Part shown: positions 14,915 to 21,682 of the stretch, piece after piece | Layout: each line of letters opens with the position of its first letter | How positions within the stretch are numbered: the stretch's first letter is position 1 | NCBI GenBank assembly: GCA_002372815.1 | Contig: DFIR01000103.1 | Span: 1,877 to 31,144 of the forward strand | Length of the DNA stretch: 29,268 bases | Reading direction: 5' to 3' | From: Lachnospiraceae bacterium UBA3692 | GTDB taxonomy: Bacteria > Bacillota > Clostridia > Lachnospirales > Lachnospiraceae | The notes under the pieces: model-generated | Database searches by the model: none | The model's input: only the letters and a program-made list of their open reading frames with translations | Told to the model about the DNA's origin: nothing | Position numbers and translations under genes: made by a program

Positions 14915-15895
14915 CTATCCGAACGGAAACAGGGCTTTCTGCCCTTCCGGCGTGAACATATTGTCCGGCGTCACGATCGTCGTGGAGGTGTCCACCCATG
15001 ATTCAGCGTCGTATTTCTTCCCTTCCAGGAGCGAGACGGCGTACTCCACACCGAGGTAACCCATGGCATAGGGATTCTGCGCGATCAATGCGGAGAAGAC
15101 GCCCTCCCGCATCATATCGACGCACTGCACGTTGGTGTCGAAGCCGATGACCCGGACCTTCCCGGTCAGGCCTCCGTCCGAGACCGCCAGGCCGGTGCCG
15201 ACCGCCAGCGGCTCGTTCAGGCCCACCAGCGTGTCGATCTCCGGATGCTCCTCCAGAAGCCGGCGCGCGCCCTCTTCCGCCGCCTCCTGCGTGGCGGCCA
15301 CGTTCACGGTGATCATCTCCTGCACCCGGTCATCCCCCTGCAGGACCTCCCGCAGTCCCTGCTCTCTCTCCTGCCCGTTGCGGCTCCCGAGCGCGAAATT
15401 GACGATTCCCACATTGAGCGACGGATCGTCCGTGTCCAGCACGGCAGCTCCTGTGATCCTGCCGGCCTGGATATTGTCGGTCCCGATCCGCACGTCGACC
15501 TGGTCGGAATCCACATCGCTGTCGATCACCACGATCCGGACACCGGCTTCGGCGGCGGCATCGATCGCCGCGGCGTTCTCCGTGTAGCTGATCGCCGAGA
15601 AAACGATCGCCTCCGCGCCTTCTTCGACCGCCTGCGCGATCATCGCGTTCTGCGTGTCATAGTCCTCTTCCGTGTCCGGCCCGTACAGCGTGAGCTCCGC
15701 GTTGTACTCCGCGCGGGCGGCATTGGCGCCCGCGAAGACGGACTTCCAGAACTCCGTCTCCGTGGACTTGACGACGAAGAAGATCCTGTGCTGTCCCTCC
15801 TGGCCTGCCGTCGCCGGCGCCCGGCATCCGCCCAGGAACACGGACAGCAGCACCGCGGCCGCCGCAAGAAGGGCCGTCATCTTAAACCTGCGCAT
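14915..15895 (-). CDS. Sugar-binding lipoprotein linked to the two-component system (XylFII/RbsB-like)
   Basis: About 326 residues with a lipoprotein signal (LLAAAAVLLSVFLGGC) followed by a type I periplasmic binding fold of the RbsB class: FFVVKSTETEFWKSVFAGA at the start, AIVFSAISYTENAAAIDAA, IVVIDSDVDSDQV and VRVIGFDTN. It overlaps the 3' end of the kinase gene by 14 bp in another frame, so the two are translationally coupled. A GTG at 15901 is an alternative start; AGGAGGG lies upstream of both. Its position inside the sensor operon, separate from mglB, suggests it presents a sugar signal to the kinase, as XylFII does for LytS in Clostridium beijerinckii. It could instead be a second transporter binding protein. 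Confidence 0.88.
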   Translation of the reverse strand: MRRFKMTALLAAAAVLLSVFLGGCRAPATAGQEGQHRIFFVVKSTETEFWKSVFAGANAARAEYNAELTLYGPDTEEDYDTQNAMIAQAVEEGAEAIVFSAISYTENAAAIDAAAEAGVRIVVIDSDVDSDQVDVRIGTDNIQAGRITGAAVLDTDDPSLNVGIVNFALGSRNGQEREQGLREVLQGDDRVQEMITVNVAATQEAAEEGARRLLEEHPEIDTLVGLNEPLAVGTGLAVSDGGLTGKVRVIGFDTNVQCVDMMREGVFSALIAQNPYAMGYLGVEYAVSLLEGKKYDAESWVDTSTTIVTPDNMFTPEGQKALFPFG

Positions 15896-17591
15896 TCTCA
15901 CGTTCCCTCCTCACCTTCGGCATCCGGATCATGACGCGCGTCCCCTCGTCGGGTACACTGTCGATCCGGATCCCGTAATCCTGGCCGAAATAGATCTTGA
16001 GACGGTCGTCCACGTTCTTGATCCCGATGCCGGCGTGATCGCTGCGCTCCTTCTGCATCACCGCCTCGATCTGGGCGGCATCCATGCCGGTCCCGTTGTC
16101 TTCCACCGTCATCAGGATATCCTCGCCGTCCTCCCGGACGGTCACCAGGATCCGGCCGTCCTCCACCAGCCCGTTGATCCCGTGGTAGATCGCATTCTCG
16201 ATGATCGGCTGCAGTGTGATCTTGTTGCACAGATAGTCCAGGCACCGCTCGTCCGCCTCGAAGGCGTAGGTGAACTGGTTCCTGTACCGGTAGGACTGGA
16301 TCTGCAGGTAGCTCTCCGCGTGCTGCAGCTCGCTCCTGATCGGGATCAGCTCATGCCCGCGGCTGATGCTGATGCGGAAGAGCCTGGCCAGCGCGTTGAC
16401 CATGCGCACGGCCTCCTTGTTCCTTCCCTGTTCGCACATCCAGGAGATCGAATCCAGCGTGTTGTAGAGGAAGTGCGGGTTGATCTGCGCCTGCAGCGCC
16501 TTCAGCTCCGTCTTCCGGAGGTTGATCTGCTCGTCCCGGACCTTCTCCATGAGCTCCTGCAGGCGCAGGACCATATGGCTGAAGGATTCGGAGAGGATGC
16601 GCACCTCCCTGAGCCGGCCGTCCGGCGTGTAGGTGAACTGCTCCGCATTCTGTTCGAAAGCTTCCATCTGCGAGGCCAGTTCCCGGATCGGCCTCGACAT
16701 CGTCCGCGACAGACCTGCCGCCACGAACATCATCGCCAGCAGGATGACAGCGCCCGAGATGACCTGGATCCTGCCCATTTCCATAAGATTCTCGGAGATG
16801 GTCTCCTGCACATAGCTCACGCCGACGACCTTCCAGCGCCCGTTCCGCAGGCCCTGCACCGCGTAGATCACGTTGTTCTCCACGCAGCTCCCGTCAGGCA
16901 GCCCCGCGATCATCTCCATGTCCTCCTCCTTCAGGGAGGAATAGAGAAGCTGCTGCTGCGGGTGGTAGACGATGTTCCCTCCGTCATCCATGAGAAAACA
17001 GTACCCGCGCCGCCCGATACCGATATCGTTGATATACGCGGAAATATTTGTGCAGCTGATATCCAGCGCCGCCCACCGCTCTTCTCCCGCCCCTTCCAGC
17101 GGCGTGATCATCGTGACCACCCAGGGGTACGCACCGGTGAAAAGCGTCTCCACATGCGGCGCGGAGATGTATCCCTCCGCGTAGTCCCCGATCTTCTCCT
17201 TCCGGAAGGACAGGTTCACGTCCGACACGGTCGGCTCATCTCCGAGGGAGCTGTAGCACCGCAGCAGATTTCCCTCTCCGTCATATGTGGAGACCGCCAC
17301 GACGTCCGGCCGGATGCGCAGAAAGACATCAAAAAATTCACCCCGGTCCACGCCCGTGTCCTCCAGGGTGCCTTTGATGGTCTCCATGATCTTGTCGGTC
17401 TCGCTGAGATACTCATTGACCGTCGTGCTGACCTGGTACACGGTCCGGATACTGTTCGTCTCCGAACTGCGCACCAGCGACCGCTCGTAGCTCCCGAAGA
17501 ACAGGAGCGTCGTGCTGACAAGGACGATGAGCACCGTCCCGATCAGCATGGCCAGCAGGACTGTATTGACACTGATGCCCCTGCGTTTCAT
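15882..17591 (-). CDS. YesM/LytS-type sensor histidine kinase
   Basis: The 569-residue protein has a first membrane helix at about residues 10-34, an extracytoplasmic sensor region to about 270 that looks like a double-Cache domain (MITPLEGAGEERWAALDIS, GYCFLMDDGGNIVYHP), and a second helix (VISGAVILLAMMFVAAGLS). A HAMP-like segment (SRPIRELASQMEAF), the His_kinase box INPHFLYNTLDSISW near residue 375 and an HATPase domain with IIENAIYHG, DNGTGMD and GIGIKNVDDRLKIYFG follow. It should phosphorylate the response regulator, whose gene ends 12 bp upstream. The binding-protein gene overlaps its 3' end. The ATG at 17591 follows GAGAGGAG. By its neighbours, it probably senses a sugar. Confidence 0.93.
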   Translation of the reverse strand: MKRRGISVNTVLLAMLIGTVLIVLVSTTLLFFGSYERSLVRSSETNSIRTVYQVSTTVNEYLSETDKIMETIKGTLEDTGVDRGEFFDVFLRIRPDVVAVSTYDGEGNLLRCYSSLGDEPTVSDVNLSFRKEKIGDYAEGYISAPHVETLFTGAYPWVVTMITPLEGAGEERWAALDISCTNISAYINDIGIGRRGYCFLMDDGGNIVYHPQQQLLYSSLKEEDMEMIAGLPDGSCVENNVIYAVQGLRNGRWKVVGVSYVQETISENLMEMGRIQVISGAVILLAMMFVAAGLSRTMSRPIRELASQMEAFEQNAEQFTYTPDGRLREVRILSESFSHMVLRLQELMEKVRDEQINLRKTELKALQAQINPHFLYNTLDSISWMCEQGRNKEAVRMVNALARLFRISISRGHELIPIRSELQHAESYLQIQSYRYRNQFTYAFEADERCLDYLCNKITLQPIIENAIYHGINGLVEDGRILVTVREDGEDILMTVEDNGTGMDAAQIEAVMQKERSDHAGIGIKNVDDRLKIYFGQDYGIRIDSVPDEGTRVMIRMPKVRRERENAQV

Positions 17592-17603
17592 GCCCGTCTC
17601 CTC

Positions 17604-18809
17604 TCAGGACCTGCGCATACGCGCCGGAGAGACCCCGTAGTATTTCTTGAAGCAGAAACTGAAATAGTGCTGGTCCGTGTAGCCGCAGCGCCTGGCGACC
17701 TCCCCGATCTTCATGCCGCCGGCCTGCAGCATCGCGCTGGCCGCCTCCATGCGCTGACGGATCAGCAGGTTGAGGAAGGTGTCGCCCGCGTATTTTTTCA
17801 TATTGGCGCTGAGATAGTTGGGGCTGACGTGCAGTTCCTCGCTGACGGAGAGAAGTGACAGATTCTCGTCCATATAGCGCTTGCGGATGATCCGGAGCGC
17901 CTGCTCCGCCAGCGCGCTGATCCCGCCCCGGTTCTCCTCGATCCGGAAGATGCCAGGACCGTCCGCCGTGCGCGAGGCCTCCGCTGCTTCCCTGAAGGCC
18001 GCCGCCGTCTTCCCGACTTCTGCATAGGGTGCGCTCACGCCGATCCGGCACTCCCGTCCCAGGACCTTCCGCAGCACGTAGTACAGCTCGTCCAGCATGC
18101 TGTCGAAGTCCCCGGCCCCCTCTTCGAGCGCCAGGAGGCTGGTGATCCTGTCTCCTGCCGCATAGCTGCCGCAGCTGCACTTCCCCTGCAGGCAGCGGTC
18201 CGCGACCTGGGCGGCACTCTGGGGCAGCATGCCTCTTCCTTCCATGCAGGCTGTCAGGAGCCGGAAGGAGGCCGGTTCCGGCAGTTCCATGCCGCAGTCC
18301 CTGAGCAGACGGCGCAGTTCCTCTTCCGTATACTGCGTCCCGAGCCCCTCCAGCGTCAGGCAGGACAGTGCCAGCGGGAGGTTCCCCGCCTTCTCCTCTT
18401 TCGGCATCAGAGCGGTGTATTTCTCTTCCATCTTCCGGTGGATGACCCGCAGGGCCTCCGTCAGCTCCTCCATGCTGATCGGCTTGAGGAGGTAGGAGAT
18501 CACCTGGCTGTCGATGGCGCTCTGCGCATAGGCGAAATCGTCATATCCCGAGAGAAAAGCCACCTGGATCAGCGGCTGCAGCTCCTTCACCTGCCTGGCG
18601 AGCTCCGTCCCGGTGATGAAGGGCATCTGGATGTCCGTCAGCAGAAGGTCCGGCTGCACCTGCTCCACGAGTTCCAGCACATCCAGCCCGTTGCCGGCGC
18701 TGCCGGCCAGACGGAATCCCGCCGCCTCCCAGTCGACCATGGAGCAGACCGCCTCGAGCAGCTCCTGCTCGTCGTCCGCCACGACAATGCTGAATATCTG
18801 TCCGCTCAT
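17604..18809 (-). CDS. YesN-type response regulator, receiver plus AraC DNA-binding domain
   Basis: Residues 1-125 form a receiver domain: acidic pair D12-D13, phosphoacceptor D59 in LLLTDIQMP, and the conserved Lys in YLLKPIS. A variable middle region (about 130-290) follows, as in other YesN proteins. The last 100 residues are an AraC-type double helix-turn-helix (SVSEELHVSPNYLSANMKKY and IGEVARRCGYTDQHYFSFCF). The protein is 401 residues. The ATG at 18809 follows GGGAGGG. It should act with the kinase whose gene starts 12 bp downstream. The direct repeats before mglB are its best candidate binding site. Confidence 0.94.
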   Translation of the reverse strand: MSGQIFSIVVADDEQELLEAVCSMVDWEAAGFRLAGSAGNGLDVLELVEQVQPDLLLTDIQMPFITGTELARQVKELQPLIQVAFLSGYDDFAYAQSAIDSQVISYLLKPISMEELTEALRVIHRKMEEKYTALMPKEEKAGNLPLALSCLTLEGLGTQYTEEELRRLLRDCGMELPEPASFRLLTACMEGRGMLPQSAAQVADRCLQGKCSCGSYAAGDRITSLLALEEGAGDFDSMLDELYYVLRKVLGRECRIGVSAPYAEVGKTAAAFREAAEASRTADGPGIFRIEENRGGISALAEQALRIIRKRYMDENLSLLSVSEELHVSPNYLSANMKKYAGDTFLNLLIRQRMEAASAMLQAGGMKIGEVARRCGYTDQHYFSFCFKKYYGVSPARMRRS

Positions 18810-18855
18810 TCAGACCCTCCCGCTTCACGCGATCCGCTGCCGGATCGCTCCAGCC

Positions 18856-19290
18856 TCAGCGCTTCCTGCTCTTTCTGAGCGGCAGCCCCAGAAGATTGGC
18901 GTCAAATCCTTTCAGGATCGTCTCATACGTGCCGATATAATAGGGATCACGCGGAAACCTGGCTTTCCAGCCTTCGCACAGCCTCCGCGCGAAATCCTCC
19001 GCCTTGCCGCCGGCCTGCAGTGCTGCAGGCGTCAGAAACAGCGCCAGCACCCGCTTGTCGCGGGAAGAGATCTCTATACGCTCCTTCCTCGGGAGGTCTT
19101 TATACTCCTTCGCGAGCGCGTCCAGGACCGTTTCCACCGGATCTGCGCCGGAGCCCGTGCCGGCCCTGCATGCCTCCAGAACCGGCACCAGGTCCGAAGC
19201 AAAAGTCTGAAAGCACGAGGGATAGTGGTCATAGTCGAAGCAGTCCAGATAAGGATGCGCGGACCGGATCAATGTCTTGAAATCATCCAT
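18856..19290 (-). CDS. Conserved-looking protein of unknown function
   Basis: I do not recognise this 144-residue protein. It is soluble and mostly helical by composition, with no signal peptide or membrane segment. It begins MDDFKTLIRSAHPYLDCFDY and has a basic tail (PLRKSRKR). The middle contains DLPRKERIEISSRDKRVLAL and a DFARRLCEGWKARFP segment. The ATG at 19290 follows AGGAGA. It lies 46 bp upstream of the response-regulator gene and 40 bp after the small membrane protein gene, so it is probably part of the same transcript as YesL and the two-component genes. Confidence 0.7.
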   Translation of the reverse strand: MDDFKTLIRSAHPYLDCFDYDHYPSCFQTFASDLVPVLEACRAGTGSGADPVETVLDALAKEYKDLPRKERIEISSRDKRVLALFLTPAALQAGGKAEDFARRLCEGWKARFPRDPYYIGTYETILKGFDANLLGLPLRKSRKR

Positions 19291-19330
19291 GGAACATCTC
19301 CTGCCAGATCTTAGTCAGAGTTACATTTCA

Positions 19331-19627
19331 TTATCTGACCCGCAGAGGTCTCCTCCCCGCCGCCTCGCGCTGCGCGTTGAAATCCCGCAGATCCGGGGTG
19401 TCCTCGAAGGCTTCCTCTTCCGCACTGTCAGACTCACCGCCCGCGCCGGCTGCCGCATGGTCCATCCGGATCGCCGCCCGGTCGTAGGCGCCGTAGTTCT
19501 CGACCTTCATGAACAGGAAGAGGCCCGCAATAACGGCGAATCCGATCACCTCCCCGCCGATGAAGATCCAGGGCATGGCCGCCCGGATGGCCGGGGAAGA
19601 GATGTTGGAGGAGGAATAGTGCATCAT
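19331..19627 (-). CDS. Small single-span membrane protein of unknown function
   Basis: The 98-residue protein has one clear membrane segment (AAMPWIFIGGEVIGFAVIAG plus the following LFLFM, residues about 16-40), then an acidic cytoplasmic or external tail rich in Ala and Glu (ESDSAEEEAFEDTPDL) and a basic C terminus. It starts ATG-ATG at 19627 after AAGGGA, 44 bp downstream of YesL. The longer reading frame to 19759 has no ribosome-binding site and would overlap YesL. Function unknown; it may be a YesL partner. Confidence 0.65.
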   Translation of the reverse strand: MMHYSSSNISSPAIRAAMPWIFIGGEVIGFAVIAGLFLFMKVENYGAYDRAAIRMDHAAAGAGGESDSAEEEAFEDTPDLRDFNAQREAAGRRPLRVR

Positions 19628-19671
19628 GCATTCCCTTGAAGTAAATAGATTGGTTACTGTTTGTGTCCTTC

Positions 19672-20331
19672 TTATCCTTCCGTTTCCGGCTGCTCTTCCT
19701 CCCCGTCCGCGGGCGCCGGCTCCAGTCTGCGGAAGACCGGGTCGTACAGGGCCGCACATGCATAGGCAGATGCGGAGAAGCCCATGATCACCACGATCGG
19801 CAGCAGCTGCGGGATCCCGAACAGAATGATGAACGGTACGATCATCAGAGCCACCATGGCCAGTGTCCTGGGAAAAGCCCCGATCGTCAGCAGCGCTGCA
19901 TTCCTGATCGTCCGGATCAGCGGATTCTCAAATCTGGCCTGCAGAGGAAACGCGTAGAGTCCGACCGCCAGGACGATGACCGCGTCCGCCAGCAGAAAAT
20001 AGTGGATGAATGCCGGGTACGTGGCGCCGGTCTTCGGCAGCATCACGATGTCCGTGCCGACGATGAGCAGGATGATCAGCATAAAGAGCCACATCATGGT
20101 GGACTGCCGGAAGTTCACGCGGAAGGAACGGAAGAAATCTTTTGTGACATAGCCCTCCTCGTCGCGGATCATCCGCAGGCAGACGAAGTGCAGCGCCGTA
20201 AAGGCCGCTCCGATCGTCACGATCGGGATGCAGCATACGAGGAAGACCAGGTTCAGGACGATCAGGTCCCCGATCCGGTTCAGAAGCGTCATCAGCGGGC
20301 TTTCCATGCTGAAGAAAGAATTCGAGTTCAT
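19672..20331 (-). CDS. yesL: YesL family membrane protein (DUF624)
   Basis: The 219-residue protein has five to six hydrophobic segments and the DUF624 pattern: an N-terminal RIGDLIVLNLVFLVCCIPIV, then IGAAFTALHFVCLRM and EGYVTKDFFRSFRVNFRQS. YesL proteins are typically encoded next to sugar ABC transporters and YesM/YesN regulators in Firmicutes; their role is not established. Here it heads the sensor operon (YesL, small membrane protein, unknown, regulator, kinase, binding protein). The ATG at 20331 has a GGGAG site 9-10 bases upstream. Confidence 0.9.
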   Translation of the reverse strand: MNSNSFFSMESPLMTLLNRIGDLIVLNLVFLVCCIPIVTIGAAFTALHFVCLRMIRDEEGYVTKDFFRSFRVNFRQSTMMWLFMLIILLIVGTDIVMLPKTGATYPAFIHYFLLADAVIVLAVGLYAFPLQARFENPLIRTIRNAALLTIGAFPRTLAMVALMIVPFIILFGIPQLLPIVVIMGFSASAYACAALYDPVFRRLEPAPADGEEEQPETEG

Positions 20332-20399
20332 CTGTCAGTACTCCCGTATAAAGAATAATGCAGTTCCATCATCTCACACCGTCTTGAAACATACAATTC

Positions 20400-20405
20400 A
20401 TTATA
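20400..20405 (-). promoter_or_regulatory. -10 element upstream of yesL
   Basis: On the reverse strand a perfect TATAAT within ATTGTATAATG lies 69 bases before the yesL start. No good -35 is found at 16-18 bases. The same TGTATAATG context occurs before uxuA and the yitT-type gene. Confidence 0.4.
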
Positions 20406-20464
20406 CAATGTTGCGGGCGCGCCTCATCCTTCCTGTACATATCCGGTCCTCTTCTCAAACTCCT

Positions 20465-21025
20465 TCAGAGTCCCATCCCTGTCATCGGCAGGATGCCGTA
20501 GAACAGGATCCCCAGCAGCGCCGAGCTCACGATCACCTTGGGGACACTCCATTTCCATTTTACCAGAAGCACCATCATGACGGCACTGATCAGGATCGAA
20601 AACGGCAGGATCCCGCCGTTCTCCCCGATGAAAGTCTCCCCGCCCAGTGTGACGAGGACGCCCAGGAGCATGGCGATGCAGGCCGGCTTCACAAAGAGCA
20701 TGATCGTCCGCATCACCGAGCTGTCCTTGAACTTCTCAAAGAAGATCGCGACGACAAGCGTCAGCGTGAAGGCCGGCGTGAGGACGCCCAGGACCGCGAT
20801 GATCCCGCCGAGCGGGCCGGCCGTCTGCGTCCCGGTGAAAGTCGCGCAGTTGAGCCCCAAGGGCCCCGGAGTCATCTCCGCGATCGCGACCAGGTTGGAC
20901 AGGTCCTCGGCGGTCATCCAGCCGTGCGTCTGCATCTCCTCCAGGATCAGGGGGATCATGGACATCCCGCCGAAGCTGGTGAACCCGATTTTCATGAAAG
21001 ATAGAAACAGCTGCAGATAGATCAC
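20465..21025 (-). CDS. Chromate transporter family protein, half-size (second subunit)
   Basis: This protein of about 186 residues is a single CHR domain: FMKIGFTSFGGMSMIPLI at the N terminus, then LVAIAEMTPGPLGLNCATFTG and several membrane helices. Short CHR proteins work as adjacent pairs in place of the full-length ChrA antiporter; they may export chromate or another oxyanion. I prefer the GTG at 21025, whose GTGA overlaps the stop of the upstream half and follows GGGGGTG. An ATG at 21049 in the same frame lacks a site. Confidence 0.87.
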   Translation of the reverse strand: MIYLQLFLSFMKIGFTSFGGMSMIPLILEEMQTHGWMTAEDLSNLVAIAEMTPGPLGLNCATFTGTQTAGPLGGIIAVLGVLTPAFTLTLVVAIFFEKFKDSSVMRTIMLFVKPACIAMLLGVLVTLGGETFIGENGGILPFSILISAVMMVLLVKWKWSVPKVIVSSALLGILFYGILPMTGMGL

Positions 21026-21576
21026 AGTTTCACCCCCGCAAAGTGACATACCAGTCCGATGGCGACCGCCGCCAGGACCAGGAAGATGTTGCTGCCGCCC
21101 AGCATATAGAAGGCGAAACCGCCCGCCAGGACAGCGACAGCGATCCGGCTTCTCAGGGCATCCTTACCCAGTGACAGCGCCGCACTCCCGATGATGGGGA
21201 TGACCGCCGCCCGGATTCCCGTGAGGGCCGCCGTGACCCAGTAATTGTCCTTCAGTGTATTATAGAAGACCGTCACGATGGACAGGATCAGGATGGCCGG
21301 ACAGGTGATCCCCGCCACCGTGCAGATCCCTCCGAAGATGCCGCCCACGTGGTAGCCGAACAGCATGCTGATGTTGGTGATCATGATGCCGGGGACCGAT
21401 TTTCCGACAGCCACCATCTCGAGCAGCTCCTCTTTTGTGATCCACTGCCGCTTCGTCACAAATTCCTGTTCCATCTGCGCCAGGATCGCCCAGCCGCCGC
21501 CGAAGGTGAAACACCCGATCTTGAAGAAAAAGAGAAAGAGCACCAGCCCCTTCTTAAGCCAATGGTCGTTATTCAT
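21022..21576 (-). CDS. Chromate transporter family protein, half-size (first subunit)
   Basis: The protein has 184 residues and one CHR domain: FFKIGCFTFGGGWAILAQME, then EELLEMVAVGKSVPGIMITN and about six membrane segments. It pairs with the downstream half, whose start overlaps its stop by 4 bases. The ATG at 21576 is preceded by GGCGGA. The frame is open to 21669, but that stretch has no ribosome-binding site and spans an imperfect hairpin. True chromate export is not certain; in anaerobes such pairs are widespread without known chromate exposure. Confidence 0.88.
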   Translation of the reverse strand: MNNDHWLKKGLVLFLFFFKIGCFTFGGGWAILAQMEQEFVTKRQWITKEELLEMVAVGKSVPGIMITNISMLFGYHVGGIFGGICTVAGITCPAILILSIVTVFYNTLKDNYWVTAALTGIRAAVIPIIGSAALSLGKDALRSRIAVAVLAGGFAFYMLGGSNIFLVLAAVAIGLVCHFAGVKL

Positions 21577-21617
21577 ACGATTCCGCCGTTTTGTTTTTTG
21601 CCATAATACAGTCATAC

Positions 21618-21657
21618 GCAGGAGCAGCTGTCCACGAAGGTGAGCAGTTACTCCTGC
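21618..21657. other. Imperfect 40-base hairpin between the hydratase and chromate-transporter genes
   Basis: Arms GCAGGAG and CTCCTGC, with further inner pairing AGCTG / CAGTT and CAC / GTG around GAAG. It follows the hydratase stop by 25 bases but has no T-run on the transcribed strand. It may be a weak terminator for the hydratase or an RNA processing signal. Confidence 0.4.
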
Positions 21658-21682
21658 ATTCATCAGCATTCGGATATGCTTA

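Noticed and set aside
21022..21669. Longer start for the first chromate-transporter half
   Set aside because: The extra 31 codons have no ribosome-binding site and span an intergenic hairpin.
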